DNA of 64,000 nt from Sphingomonas jatrophae. GTDB taxonomy: Bacteria; Pseudomonadota; Alphaproteobacteria; Sphingomonadales; Sphingomonadaceae. The notes under the pieces were generated by a model. The model ran no database searches. It saw nothing but the letters and a program-made list of their open reading frames with translations, and was not told the origin of the DNA. The stretch spans positions 1,736,001-1,800,000 of the forward strand of contig NZ_FOZG01000001.1 of the NCBI RefSeq assembly GCF_900113315.1, given 5' to 3'. Each line of letters opens with the position of its first letter. Position 1 is the first letter of the stretch. This document shows, one piece after another, positions 1 to 9,091 of the stretch. The position numbers were made by a program, and so were the translations under genes.

Positions 1-993
1 GAGCGCCTGCTCACCGCCATCGCCGCCGATCCGGAGATCGGTCTTGCGCTCTGCATCTGGGATCTGCCCGTCGGCGGCGAGCCCGAGTGGATCGTCCAGA
101 CGCTCGACGCCATCGCCCGCGGCTACAAGGCGCATGAACGCGTGCCGCCGCTGGTGACGACGGTGGCGGAGCCGGTGACGCCGGTCGGTCGAGACGCGCT
201 CGCCGCCGCTGGCCTGCCCGGATCGGTCGCGGGCCTCAAGGCCGCCGCCACCGCGCTCGCCCACCTGCGCGACTGGAGCCGCCGCGCGCTCGATCCGCGG
301 CCCGTCAGCCTTGCGGTCAGCAGCGGACCGGCCCCATCCCCCGCACCCCGCCCACACGGCGAACGCGCGCTGCTGGGGTGGCTGGACGCGCACGGCGTAC
401 CCGTCATTCCGATGCGCCTCGCTGCCGATGCGGAGGCCGCCGTCGTCGCCGCGGACGCGACCGGCTATCCCGTCGCGCTCAAGATCGCCGCCCCCGCGCT
501 GGCCCACAAGAGCGACTTGGGCGGCGTCGCGCTGAACCTCGCCGATGCCGCCGCCGTGCGCGCCGCCGCGGCCGACATGATCGCCCGCATCGGCGCGGGC
601 CATGCCGTGGAGGGCGTCACCGTCTCGCCGATGCGCCGGCCGCTGGCCGAACTGATCGTCGCGATCACGCGCGATGCCGTGTGGGGTCCGATGCTCGTCC
701 TCGGCCTGGGCGGCGTCTGGGTCGAGCTGCTGGACGACAGCGTCATGTTGCCGCTCCCCGCGACGCCCAACCGGATCGTCGCCGCGCTCCGCTCGCTCAG
801 GGCCGCGCCCCTGTTCGACGGCGCGCGCGGCCGCCCGCCGGTCGCGCTCGAACCCGTCGCGGAGGCGATCGCCGCCATCGCCACCGGCGCGCTTGCGCTC
901 GGGCCCGATCTCGCCACGCTGGAGATCAATCCGCTGGCGCTGCTGGCGGACGGCGTCGAGGCGATGGATGCGTGGGGCGAGTGGACGGCATGA
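1..993 (+). CDS. NDP-forming acyl-CoA synthetase (ATP-grasp part), 5' truncated
   Basis: The gene is already open at base 1 and lacks its N-terminus; about 330 residues are in the window. The visible part covers a late CoA-ligase subdomain and then an ATP-grasp_5 domain, with the family stretches ALKIAAPALAHKSDLGGV and VLGLGGVWVELLDD, and ending with the typical LEINPL. By family, such proteins make an acyl-CoA from a free acid using ATP and giving ADP; sphingomonad feruloyl-CoA synthetase (FerA) is a characterised relative. The acid used here cannot be told. Its stop overlaps the next start by 4 bp (ATGA at 990), so the two genes are probably co-translated. Confidence 0.85.
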   Translation, partial: ERLLTAIAADPEIGLALCIWDLPVGGEPEWIVQTLDAIARGYKAHERVPPLVTTVAEPVTPVGRDALAAAGLPGSVAGLKAAATALAHLRDWSRRALDPRPVSLAVSSGPAPSPAPRPHGERALLGWLDAHGVPVIPMRLAADAEAAVVAADATGYPVALKIAAPALAHKSDLGGVALNLADAAAVRAAAADMIARIGAGHAVEGVTVSPMRRPLAELIVAITRDAVWGPMLVLGLGGVWVELLDDSVMLPLPATPNRIVAALRSLRAAPLFDGARGRPPVALEPVAEAIAAIATGALALGPDLATLEINPLALLADGVEAMDAWGEWTA

Positions 994-1892
994 AACCCCA
1001 AGTGTTCGCTTTGATCGAGCCGTTCGCCCGCGTGATCGCCGCCGATGCCGCGGGTGCATTCGAGATGGTCGGCCCGTGGAGCGACCTGAGCGCTGCGGAG
1101 GCCGCGCAGGTCCGCGTCGCCTTCTCCTCCGGCATCGACCGGTTCGATGCGGACCTGCTCGCGCAATTGTCTGGCTTGCAGGAGATCGTCGTGTTCGGCG
1201 CGGGCCAATCGGGCATCGACCTGGCCGAGACCACGCGGCGCGGCATCCGGATCAATGCCGCGGGGGCGACGCATGCCGGCGACGTCGCCGAACATGGCGT
1301 CGCCATGATCCTTGCGCTCCGCCGCAATCTGCTCGGCGCGGACAGCTTTGTCCGCTCGGGCGCGTGGGCCTCGGGCCGCATGCCCAGCACGCGGCGGCTG
1401 GCGGGCTCGCGCGTCGGCATCGTCGGGCTCGGCCATATCGGCCGCGAATGCGCGCGGCGGCTGGACGCGCTCGGCTGCGACGTGCGCTGGTGGGGGCCGA
1501 ACCCCAAGCCCGACGCCGGCTGGCCACGCGCGGAGTCGCTCCTCGATCTCGCGCAGACCACGCAGATCCTCGTCATCGCCGCCTTCGCGCATGACGAGAC
1601 GCGCCACCTGATCGGCCAAGCGGAGATCGACGCGCTCGGCCCCGACGGCCTGCTCGTCAACCTGTCCCGCGGCTTCGTGGTGGACGAGGACGCGCTGATC
1701 GCGGCGCTCCGCGACGGTCGCCTCGGCCAGGCCGCGCTCGACGTGTTCGAGACGGAACCGACCCCGCCCCAACGCTGGGCCGACGTGCCGAACCTCCTCC
1801 TCTCGCCCCACAGCGCGGGCGACACGGTGGAATCGATTCTGGCACTGCGTCAGCGTGCCGTGCGCGAGATCGCCGCCGCCCTCGAGCGTTAA
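990..1892 (+). CDS. D-isomer-specific 2-hydroxyacid dehydrogenase
   Basis: A 300-residue NAD-dependent oxidoreductase of the 2-hydroxyacid/phosphoglycerate dehydrogenase family. The nucleotide-binding motif GLGHIG lies at residues 146-151. The catalytic set is complete: Arg227 (NLSRG), Glu256 (DVFETEP) and His274 (SPHSAG). It should interconvert a 2-oxo acid and a D-2-hydroxy acid in the cytoplasm. The ATG overlaps the stop of the acyl-CoA synthetase by 4 bp, which decides the start and suggests a joint role in processing a small acid released from the main substrate. Its end overlaps the convergent flavoprotein gene by 4 bp. Confidence 0.88.
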   Translation: MKPQVFALIEPFARVIAADAAGAFEMVGPWSDLSAAEAAQVRVAFSSGIDRFDADLLAQLSGLQEIVVFGAGQSGIDLAETTRRGIRINAAGATHAGDVAEHGVAMILALRRNLLGADSFVRSGAWASGRMPSTRRLAGSRVGIVGLGHIGRECARRLDALGCDVRWWGPNPKPDAGWPRAESLLDLAQTTQILVIAAFAHDETRHLIGQAEIDALGPDGLLVNLSRGFVVDEDALIAALRDGRLGQAALDVFETEPTPPQRWADVPNLLLSPHSAGDTVESILALRQRAVREIAAALER

Positions 1893-3424
1893 CGCTCCGC
1901 CGCCATGTCCCGCGCGGCGAGATAGGCGAACACCATGCTCGATCCGATCGGGTTGCCGCCGCCCGGATAGGCCTCGCCACTCACCGCCGCCATCGAATTG
2001 CCTGCCGCATAGAGGCCCGGAATGACGCGCCCCTCGCCGTCCAGCACGCGCGCGCGTGCGTCCGTGCGCATGCCGCCCTTGGTGCCGAGGTCAGACAGGC
2101 CGAAGGCGGCGGCGTGGAAGGGCGGCCTGGCGATGGGCGCGAGCGGCACCGCCCCGCCCGTGAACATGCGGTCGAACGCCTCCACCCCGCGCTCGAAATC
2201 CGGATCCTCGCCGCGCTCGGCATGGCAGTTATGCCGCTCCACCGTCGCTGCCAGCGCGTCCGCCGGCACGCCGATCGCGTCGGCCAGCCCGCTGAGCGTC
2301 GGCGCGCTGCGCCACAGGCCGGCGGCGCGATAGTCCTCGGCGGGCGCGAAGGGCAGGTTCGGGAACTGGATCGGCGGCATGCCCCCGTCCCGATCGTCAT
2401 AGACCAGCCAGAAGGGCAAGGTCAGCCGCCCCTCCTTCACGCGCGCGATGATCTCGCGCCCCGCCCGGTCATAAGGCAGCGATTCGTTGATGAAGCGCCG
2501 CCCGTCCTGATCGACGAAGATGCCGCCGTCAAAGCCCAGCGTGAAGCTCGCCGTCCCGTCCGGCTGCATCAGCCCGGGCGACCACCACGCCTGGTCCATC
2601 AGGTCCACGTCCGCGCCGATCGCCATGCCGGCCTTCAGCGCCAGCCCCTTGTTTCCCGGCGGCCCCATCGCGCCCGCCACGTCGCCCGCCACGCCGAAGC
2701 GCGCGCGCAACTCCGCATCATGCTCGAACCCTCCGGCCGCGACGACGATGCCCGCATGCGCGCGGATGCGGCGCACGCCCTCGGGCGTCTCCATCACCGC
2801 GCCGGTCACGCGATCCCCCTCGCGCACGAACTCGACCAGCTCGTGCCGCAGGCGGAGTGCGGCATTCGGCATCTTCGACAAGGCGAGCAGGAAGCGCCCG
2901 ATCAGCGCCTGCCCCGCATCCAGCATCTCGGGCGCGGGCTGCCCCCGCCGTTCCTCGCCCAGCGCCGCGCGGAGCGAGCCGCGCAGGTCCCCCAGCGCCG
3001 CGCCGTCGAGCGACATCGGCATGATGTGCCGCCCGCTCTCCCGCGCCTTGGGCACCCGGCCGTAATAATCGGGCCAGGGATAGACGATGAACTCGAACCC
3101 GGGATCCTGCTCCAGATAGTCGATCAGTTTGCGGCCCGTCTCCAGATAGGCATCCTGCACGTCGCGCGGCGTCCGGTCGCCCACCACCGCGCGGTAATAA
3201 TCGCGTGCATCCTCCATCGTGTCGTCGTCGCCCGCGCGCCGCAGCACCGCATTGCAGGGGAACCACATGCCGCCGCCCGAATAGGCGCTGGTGCCGCCGA
3301 AGCGGTCGGTCGCCTCGGCGAGGATCACGCGCAGCCCCTCGCGCGCGGCGGTATAGGCGCCCGTCATGCCGCCCGCGCCGGAGCCGACGACCAGCACGTC
3401 GCATTCCTCGTCCCACACCGGCAT
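1889..3424 (-). CDS. FAD-binding 3-ketosteroid delta1-dehydrogenase-like flavoprotein
   Basis: A 511-residue flavoprotein of the KstD/fumarate reductase family. The FAD motif GSGAGG is at residues 14-19, followed by FGGTSAYSGGGMW, the loop typical of KstD-like enzymes. The NESLPY tyrosine and the C-terminal YPGGG (from about residue 486) match two active-site positions of KstD. Such enzymes take two hydrogens from a ring carbon pair next to a ketone. The start at 3424 is preceded by GGAGAAGG; an upstream in-frame ATG has no such site. It follows the neighbouring KstD-like gene with a 72-bp gap, probably in one operon. True steroid activity is not shown by sequence alone. Confidence 0.85.
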   Translation of the reverse strand: MPVWDEECDVLVVGSGAGGMTGAYTAAREGLRVILAEATDRFGGTSAYSGGGMWFPCNAVLRRAGDDDTMEDARDYYRAVVGDRTPRDVQDAYLETGRKLIDYLEQDPGFEFIVYPWPDYYGRVPKARESGRHIMPMSLDGAALGDLRGSLRAALGEERRGQPAPEMLDAGQALIGRFLLALSKMPNAALRLRHELVEFVREGDRVTGAVMETPEGVRRIRAHAGIVVAAGGFEHDAELRARFGVAGDVAGAMGPPGNKGLALKAGMAIGADVDLMDQAWWSPGLMQPDGTASFTLGFDGGIFVDQDGRRFINESLPYDRAGREIIARVKEGRLTLPFWLVYDDRDGGMPPIQFPNLPFAPAEDYRAAGLWRSAPTLSGLADAIGVPADALAATVERHNCHAERGEDPDFERGVEAFDRMFTGGAVPLAPIARPPFHAAAFGLSDLGTKGGMRTDARARVLDGEGRVIPGLYAAGNSMAAVSGEAYPGGGNPIGSSMVFAYLAARDMAAER

Positions 3425-3496
3425 GGCCTTCTCCGCTCTCTCGTTTGCCGCATTTCGCCACGCGCCGCCGCCCGCGTCCACCGGAAAGCGGGCGCC

Positions 3497-5173
3497 TCAG
3501 GCGAGGTTGTTGCGCCCCGTCGCATGTTCGGCGGCCAGCATGCCGAACGTCATCGCCGGCGCGATCGTCGCCCCCGCCCCCGGATAGGCGCGGCCCATCA
3601 CCGACGAACTCGTATTGCCGATGGCGTAGAGCCCCGGCAGCGGCCGCCCGCTCGTGTCCAGCACCGCGCCATTGACGTCGGTGACGAGCCCGCCGCTGGT
3701 GCCGATATCGCCGGGATCCACGCGCAGCGCATAGAAAGGCGGCTTGGCCAGCGGCGCGAGGTTCGGGTTCAGGCCCGCCTTCGGGTCGCCGTAATAACGG
3801 TCATAGGGATTGTCGCCGCGGCCGAAATCCTCGTCCTTGCCGTTGCGGGCGAAGCGGTTGAACCGCTCCACCGTGGCGATCAGGCGGGCGGGCGGCACGC
3901 CGATCTGCTGCGCCAGGTCGTCGATGCTGTCGGCCTTGTGGAGGATGCTGCGCACCTCCTTCGACAGGAAGGCATCGGGCAGCGGCATCACCGGCCCCAT
4001 CGGATAACGCGCGCGAAACACCTGATCGAACAGCACCCAGGACGGCGCCGTGCCGGCACCCGGCCGGTCGCACGCGATCATCTGCGATCCGACGATGTGA
4101 TAGGAGGCGGCTTCGTTGGTGTAGCGCTCGCCCGCCTGGTTGACGATGATCGCGCCGGGCAGGCCACGCTCGAAGAACAGGGGCCGCGCACGGTCCTCGC
4201 CGGGCACGGAGACGCTCGGCGCCCACCACGCCGCGTCCATCCGCTCGGTCGCCGCGCCGATCCGCGTGGCGGCGACCAGCGCGTCGCCCTCGTTATAGGG
4301 CTGGCCGCCGCTCCACCCCGCATCGGGTGAGGCGGTCAGGTGCTCGCCGCGCAGGCGCCCGTTTCGCTCATAGCCGCCCGCCGCCAGGATCACGCCGCGC
4401 GCGGCCCGGATGATGCCCGCCTTGCCGCCCGACACCACCTCCGCGCCGACCACGCGGCCATTCTCGACGATCAGGTCCTTGAGCGCGGTGTTCAGCTCCA
4501 GCGGCACGCCGCGCGCCTCCAGCGCCAGCCACAGCCGCCCGATCAGCGCATTGCCGCTCGTCAGGAAGCGCGACCGAGGCGAGCGGACACGCTGGCGCAC
4601 ATCCGAATAATAACGCCACAGCACCCGCGCCAGGCTGCGCTGCCACCCCTTGGAGCGCGAGATGAGCGGCGCCGCCTCCGATGCGGTCCACGTGATCTTG
4701 CCGAACAGCATGGCCGACTGGTGCGTCGGCCACATCCGCTCCAGCGCGTCGCCCAGCAGCCGCCCGTCGAGCGGATGCGGCTCGTGGCTGCGATAACCGA
4801 GGCGCCCGCCCGGCTGCTCGGCATGGTAATCGGTATAGGGGATGGCGTCGTAGCGCAGGCCCGCACGCTCCTCCAGGTAACGCAGCATGCGCGGTGCCGC
4901 CTCCACGAAGGCACGGATGCGCTCGGGCGCGACATCGCCGGCGAGCGACCGGATGTAGCGGATCGCGTCCTCGTCATTATCCTCCTGCCCCGCCGCCGCG
5001 ACACGGTGGCTGTTCGGGATCCACAGCACGCCGCCCGACGTGGCGGTGGTGCCGCCGAACCGATCGCCTTTCTCGATCACCAGCACGTCCGCGCCGCGAT
5101 CCGCCGCGACGACCGCCGCCGTCAGCGCCCCGCCGCCCGATCCGACGATGAGGATATCTACTTGCCGGTCCAT
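3497..5173 (-). CDS. 3-ketosteroid delta1-dehydrogenase-like flavoprotein
   Basis: A 558-residue protein, close to the usual KstD length and the most KstD-like of the three flavoproteins here. It has GSGGGA at residues 11-16, FGGTTATSGGVLWIP, the tyrosine in NEAASYH and the C-terminal YPGAGATIAPAMTFG starting near residue 530, which carries the catalytic Tyr-Pro-Gly. By family it would introduce a double bond beside the C3 ketone of a steroid or similar cyclic ketone. The start at 5173 fits the FAD motif position; the frame is open further upstream but without conserved sequence. A 232-bp spacer separates it from the upstream ligase gene. Confidence 0.87.
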   Translation of the reverse strand: MDRQVDILIVGSGGGALTAAVVAADRGADVLVIEKGDRFGGTTATSGGVLWIPNSHRVAAAGQEDNDEDAIRYIRSLAGDVAPERIRAFVEAAPRMLRYLEERAGLRYDAIPYTDYHAEQPGGRLGYRSHEPHPLDGRLLGDALERMWPTHQSAMLFGKITWTASEAAPLISRSKGWQRSLARVLWRYYSDVRQRVRSPRSRFLTSGNALIGRLWLALEARGVPLELNTALKDLIVENGRVVGAEVVSGGKAGIIRAARGVILAAGGYERNGRLRGEHLTASPDAGWSGGQPYNEGDALVAATRIGAATERMDAAWWAPSVSVPGEDRARPLFFERGLPGAIIVNQAGERYTNEAASYHIVGSQMIACDRPGAGTAPSWVLFDQVFRARYPMGPVMPLPDAFLSKEVRSILHKADSIDDLAQQIGVPPARLIATVERFNRFARNGKDEDFGRGDNPYDRYYGDPKAGLNPNLAPLAKPPFYALRVDPGDIGTSGGLVTDVNGAVLDTSGRPLPGLYAIGNTSSSVMGRAYPGAGATIAPAMTFGMLAAEHATGRNNLA

Positions 5174-5301
5174 GATCGCGCGCTCACTCCCCTGCCTGTC
5201 CGTGACCATAGAGCCCCGTCCGCGCCTGGCGAGCGTCCCCTTTTTGCCGCCGCCGGATGCTGCGGCGATCTGGCCACGCGCTTGGGCGTTGCGGCGTAGG
5301 A

Positions 5302-5317
5302 TTCCGACGCTACGAAC
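5302..5317. promoter_or_regulatory. Weak copy of the TTCCG-N6-CGGAA operator
   Basis: In the spacer upstream of the KstD-like gene that starts at 5173, TTCCG is followed after six bases by CGAAC. Eight of ten positions match the operator found perfectly at four sites in the right half of the window. The rest of this 232-bp spacer (5174-5405) shows no reading frame or hairpin I can support. On its own this match is weak. Confidence 0.3.
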
Positions 5318-5405
5318 CGCTCCGGCTCTTTTCCAAGGCTCGGACCCACCCCTTGGCCGTCCTACAGGTCCGGTGTCGGGAAAGGGCGTCTGAGTGCCAA
5401 CTTCG

Positions 5406-7019
5406 TCAATTAATGCCCGGCGGCACCATCGCGCGCAGCGCCGCACGGTCGATCTTGTCCATATGGTTGCGCGGGATCGCCGCCACCGCGACGATGCGGC
5501 GCGGCAACTTATAGGCGGCCAGCCGCTCCGCCAGCCGCGCGGCGAGGCTCGCCTCGTCCAGCACGCCGTCGCGCGGCGTCACCGCCAGCACCGGCACCTC
5601 GCCCATCCGCTCGTCCGCGACTGCAATGGCGGCGGCGTCGATCACGTTCGGATCGGCTTGCGCGGCATGCTCGATCTCCGTCAGCGAGATATTCTCGCCC
5701 CCCGAGATGAGGATGCTCCGCCGCCGGTCGATCACGAACAGCACGCCGTCTTGATCGAGATAGCCGATGTCGCCCGTATGCACCCAGCCGTCGCGGAACG
5801 TCTCCGCCGTCTCCTCCGGCAGGTTGCAATAGCCCGTCGCCGCGCACGCTCCGCGCACGAGGATCTCGCCAGCTTTGCGTGCCGGCAGCGGCGCGCCCGC
5901 CTGGTCGGCGATGCGCAGGTCGATCGCGGGCACCGGCCGGCCCGAGCAGCCGGGCTTCTCAACCAGCAGGCGCAGGCTCGCGCTGCTCACCGGCCCGCCC
6001 ACCTCCGTCTGACCGAAGCCGCAGCCGAAGCCTGCATTGGGGAACATCGCGCGCACGTCGTCGAACAGGCGCGGCGGCAGCGCCTGCCCGCCGACGCCGA
6101 GCCCCTGGAGCGAGGACAGGTCGCGGCTGCCGTCATGCGCGCGCAGCAAATCCCACAGCATGGCGGGCGATCCGGATGTCGCCATTACCCGCTCGCGCTC
6201 GATCAGCGCCAGCGCCTCGGCCGCGTCCCACCGGCCCATCAGCACCATCTTGCCGCCTGTGCGCAGGAAAGTGAGGAAATCGGAATTTAGCCCCGCGACA
6301 TGGAAGAGCGGATAGGGCGTCAGCACCGACGGCTGCATGGCCGCGAGCCCCGCCAGCACCTCGCGCGGCAGATGGCGCGTCGCGTCATGCATCGCGCTCG
6401 CGCGGGAGAAGGCAATGTTCATCAGCGCCGCGACGACGCCCCGATGGCTGTGCATCGCGCCCTTGGCCCGCCCCGACGTGCCCGTGGTGAAGATCACCGC
6501 TGCCTCGTCCATGGGATCGATGTCGGCGATCTGCAGCGGCTCGCTCCCGCCGGTCGCCACGCCGTCGTCCACGTCGATCAGATCGACCGGACATGTCGCC
6601 AGTGCCTGTGCCCGCCGTGCATCCGCCACGACCAGCCTACACCCCGCATCTTCGACCGCGGCGGCAAGGTCCGCGGGCGTGCCGCGGCTGTTGACCAGCA
6701 CCGCGCTCGCCCCGCCCGCCGTGATCGCGACGAAGGCGATCAGCCATTCGGGCCGGTTGCGCATGGCGATGGCGATCCGCTCGCCCCGCCGTGGTGCGAT
6801 CCGCCGCCGCATCGCCTCGGCCGCGGCATAGAATTGGGCAAAGGTGTAGCGCTGATCCTCGAAGACGAGGAACTCGCGTGGTCCGAAGCGCGCCGCGCTC
6901 TCGGCATAGATCGCGCCGAGGCTCGCAGGCGCGGTGCGGAACAGGCGCGTGCCGTCCGTATCCTCGACGATCTCATACTCCGCACCTGGGGCGGTCAGCG
7001 CGGCGAAGGCATCCTGCAT
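5406..7019 (-). CDS. AMP-forming acyl-CoA synthetase (class I adenylate-forming)
   Basis: A 537-residue ligase with all core motifs in order: the phosphate loop TTGTSGRAKGAM, the GFGQTEVGG motif, the HTGDIGYLDQDG motif with its aspartate, the hinge region DRRRSILISGGENI, and the catalytic lysine in the C-terminal NHMDKIDR. It should activate a carboxylic acid to its CoA thioester with ATP. The start at 7019 follows GAGG and lies 11 bp after the stop of the amidohydrolase gene, so the two are in one operon. The acid is unknown; the surroundings suggest a ring-derived or side-chain acid. Confidence 0.88.
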   Translation of the reverse strand: MQDAFAALTAPGAEYEIVEDTDGTRLFRTAPASLGAIYAESAARFGPREFLVFEDQRYTFAQFYAAAEAMRRRIAPRRGERIAIAMRNRPEWLIAFVAITAGGASAVLVNSRGTPADLAAAVEDAGCRLVVADARRAQALATCPVDLIDVDDGVATGGSEPLQIADIDPMDEAAVIFTTGTSGRAKGAMHSHRGVVAALMNIAFSRASAMHDATRHLPREVLAGLAAMQPSVLTPYPLFHVAGLNSDFLTFLRTGGKMVLMGRWDAAEALALIERERVMATSGSPAMLWDLLRAHDGSRDLSSLQGLGVGGQALPPRLFDDVRAMFPNAGFGCGFGQTEVGGPVSSASLRLLVEKPGCSGRPVPAIDLRIADQAGAPLPARKAGEILVRGACAATGYCNLPEETAETFRDGWVHTGDIGYLDQDGVLFVIDRRRSILISGGENISLTEIEHAAQADPNVIDAAAIAVADERMGEVPVLAVTPRDGVLDEASLAARLAERLAAYKLPRRIVAVAAIPRNHMDKIDRAALRAMVPPGIN

Positions 7020-7030
7020 CTGGCCCAACC

Positions 7031-7903
7031 TCACTGCGCCACCCTGAACAGGCGTGCCGCGTTTCCCCGGAGAAACTTGCGTCGCACCTCGTCGCGGAAC
7101 GGCACGCCCGGCAATTCGGCGAAGATCCGCTCGAGGCTCAGCCCCGAGGGGTAATAGCCCGCATACATCACCTGGTTCGATCCGCGCGTATTGGCGAAGT
7201 CCACGATCGCCTTGGGATAATGTTTCGGCGCGAAGGCGCTCGTCGAGTAATAGAGGTTCGGATATTTCAGCATCAGCTTCACCGCCAACGCCTCCCACGG
7301 CTCCGCCCCGTGGCGCATGACGAACTTCAGCTCCGGGAAGAACCAGCAGACCTCGTCCACCAGTTCGACCCGCTGCGGCGCCATCGGCAGCCGCGGCCCT
7401 GGCACGCCGACATTGACCATGATTGCCAGATCGAGCTCACAGCACAGGCTGTAGATCGGCCACATGCGCTTGTCGTCGATCGGCACCTGCGGCACCACGC
7501 CGCACGGAAAGATGGACAGCGCGTCGATGCCATGATCGGCATGGAGCCGGCGGATCCGGCGCACCTCCTCCACGCCCCGATTGGGATCGATCTGCAGCTC
7601 GAACAGCACGCGGTGGCGGTAGCGCGCGGCAACGTCGGCGGTGACCGGCGAGCCTTCGTTGAAGCCCATCATTGCGATTTCGATGCCGAACCGGTCCATC
7701 AGCGCGAAGGTGTGATCGGTGAAGCCGTCGATCTTGGACAGGTCGGGAATGCCCTTGAACATATATTGCGCGGGCATCTTGAAGCTCTCGCGGCTTTCGG
7801 CATCGCGCAGCAGCGGCAGGAAGGGCGCATACCATTCCGTGTTGCTCAGGCTCACCGGGATGTTCAGCGACAGGTCGATCACCGCGTGCGAGGCCGAACC
7901 CAT
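7031..7903 (-). CDS. Amidohydrolase-2 family protein lacking metal ligands
   Basis: A 290-residue protein with the overall pattern of PF04909 TIM-barrel amidohydrolases/decarboxylases. The usual N-terminal metal pair is missing (DLSLN at residues 10-14 instead of DxHxH), the middle histidine is replaced in MVNVGVPG, and the late aspartate is lost (AGYYP instead of GSDYP). Only RHG keeps its histidine. It is therefore unlikely to be a normal metal-dependent hydrolase. The start at 7903 has GGGAGAG seven bases upstream; a GTG 21 bp earlier is less well placed. It is the first gene of a minus-strand operon with the acyl-CoA ligase. Confidence 0.75.
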   Translation of the reverse strand: MGSASHAVIDLSLNIPVSLSNTEWYAPFLPLLRDAESRESFKMPAQYMFKGIPDLSKIDGFTDHTFALMDRFGIEIAMMGFNEGSPVTADVAARYRHRVLFELQIDPNRGVEEVRRIRRLHADHGIDALSIFPCGVVPQVPIDDKRMWPIYSLCCELDLAIMVNVGVPGPRLPMAPQRVELVDEVCWFFPELKFVMRHGAEPWEALAVKLMLKYPNLYYSTSAFAPKHYPKAIVDFANTRGSNQVMYAGYYPSGLSLERIFAELPGVPFRDEVRRKFLRGNAARLFRVAQ

Positions 7904-8033
7904 GCGATCACTCTCCCAAAGCACGCCCGGCTGATATTGGGCCGGAGCGCGGGGTTCAACGCGGGCCGACGTGCGGCCTGCCTTGATGGCCGGAAAAGCA
8001 AAGCCGCACGGATCGGCGATGGCGCCGCGCTAG

Positions 8034-8048
8034 GTCCGCCGCCTTGTG
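8034..8048. promoter_or_regulatory. Shared element containing GCCGCCTTGTGC
   Basis: The divergent spacer between the amidohydrolase (start 7903) and the epimerase (start 8086) contains the 12-mer GCCGCCTTGTGC, also present in the spacer at 28400. Related copies sit at 29267 and 32562. The function is unknown; a regulator-binding half-site is one reading. The spacer otherwise holds no gene. Confidence 0.3.
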
Positions 8049-8085
8049 CCGTGCCAAGCGCGGGCCGAGCAGGGAGCGATTGGCC

Positions 8086-9006
8086 ATGAAAATTCTCATC
8101 GTCGGCGGCACGGGCATGATCGGCGGCCACGCCGCGCTCCACCTCGCCGGCCGCGGCCATGCGGTGACGCTCGCCGCCCGCCGCAAGCCCGCGCCCGGCA
8201 CCGCGATCGACGGTCTGCCCGTGCTGATCGGCGACTATGCCGCGGGAGACTTCGCGACCGCCGACCTCAGCGGCTTCGACGCGCTGATTTTCGCTGCTGG
8301 CAACGACATCCGCCACCTGCCCGAAGGCACGCCGGCCGAGGATCATTATCACGAGGCGAACACGGTCCAGATACCCCGCTTCTTCGAGCGCGCGCGCGAC
8401 GGCGGCATCGAGACGGCGATCTATATCGGCAGCTTCTACCCTCAGGCCGCGCCGCACGTCGTGGACGGCGATCCCTATCTCATGTCGCGCAAGGCGGCGG
8501 ACGAGCGGGTGCGCGCGCTGGACGCGCCGGGCTTCCGCGTGTGCAGCCTGAACGCGCCGGTGATGGTCGGCGCCTATCCGGGGCTCGCCGTGCCCTTCTT
8601 CGATGCATACTTCGCCTATGCGCTCGGCCTACTGGATCCGATGCCGGTCTTCTGCCCGCCCGGCGCGTCCAACTTCATGTCCGTCCGCTCGCTGGCGGAG
8701 GCGATGGAAGGCGCGATCGCGCGGGGCGCGGGCGGCACCGCCTATCTCGTCGGCGACGATGACATGACCTACCAAGACTATTTCCACCTCTTCTTCGAAA
8801 CGGTCGGCAGCCCGCTCCGCCCCAAGGTGCGCGACGAGGAGCATCCGCTGCTGCCCGACGCGGCACAGCCCGCCGGCCGCGGCGGCGTGATACGCTATGA
8901 GCCCACCCCGGCCGAGACGGCGCTGCTCGGCTATCGCTGCGGCGACGTGCGCAGCGCGGTCGAGGCGCTCTACGACGACTATAAGCGGCGTCACCGCATG
9001 GCGTGA
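8086..9006 (+). CDS. NAD-dependent epimerase/dehydratase-like (extended/atypical SDR)
   Basis: A 306-residue Rossmann protein beginning with MKILIVGGTGMIGGH, the GxxGxxG motif of extended SDRs. The catalytic region reads Tyr131-LMS-Arg135-Lys136, so the expected YxxxK lysine is an arginine with a lysine one place later. The start at 8086 has AGGGAG 10 bases upstream. It heads a plus-strand group with a P450, ferredoxin and SDR, and may act on a ring hydroxyl or ketone. The substrate cannot be predicted. Confidence 0.8.
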   Translation: MKILIVGGTGMIGGHAALHLAGRGHAVTLAARRKPAPGTAIDGLPVLIGDYAAGDFATADLSGFDALIFAAGNDIRHLPEGTPAEDHYHEANTVQIPRFFERARDGGIETAIYIGSFYPQAAPHVVDGDPYLMSRKAADERVRALDAPGFRVCSLNAPVMVGAYPGLAVPFFDAYFAYALGLLDPMPVFCPPGASNFMSVRSLAEAMEGAIARGAGGTAYLVGDDDMTYQDYFHLFFETVGSPLRPKVRDEEHPLLPDAAQPAGRGGVIRYEPTPAETALLGYRCGDVRSAVEALYDDYKRRHRMA

Positions 9007-9091
9007 GCCGCTGGCCACATATGCAAAGCCGGGCCGTTCCATGCCGCAGCTTCGGCTTCGGCGCGGCACCGGGCCGCGTTACTCCTCATCC

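Noticed and set aside
2114-4330. Long open reading frame opposite the two KstD-like genes
   Set aside because: It is an antisense frame opened by high GC and codon bias; the translation is rich in Arg, His, Ala and Pro with no domain. The same holds for 54892-57237, 13526-15487, 58316-60235 and 37303-39297 upstream of 37752.
5302-5317. Operator-like TTCCG-N6-CGAAC upstream of the left KstD-like gene as a member of the regulon
   Set aside because: Only 8 of 10 positions match. It is listed as a weak feature but not used to extend the regulon to the left half.
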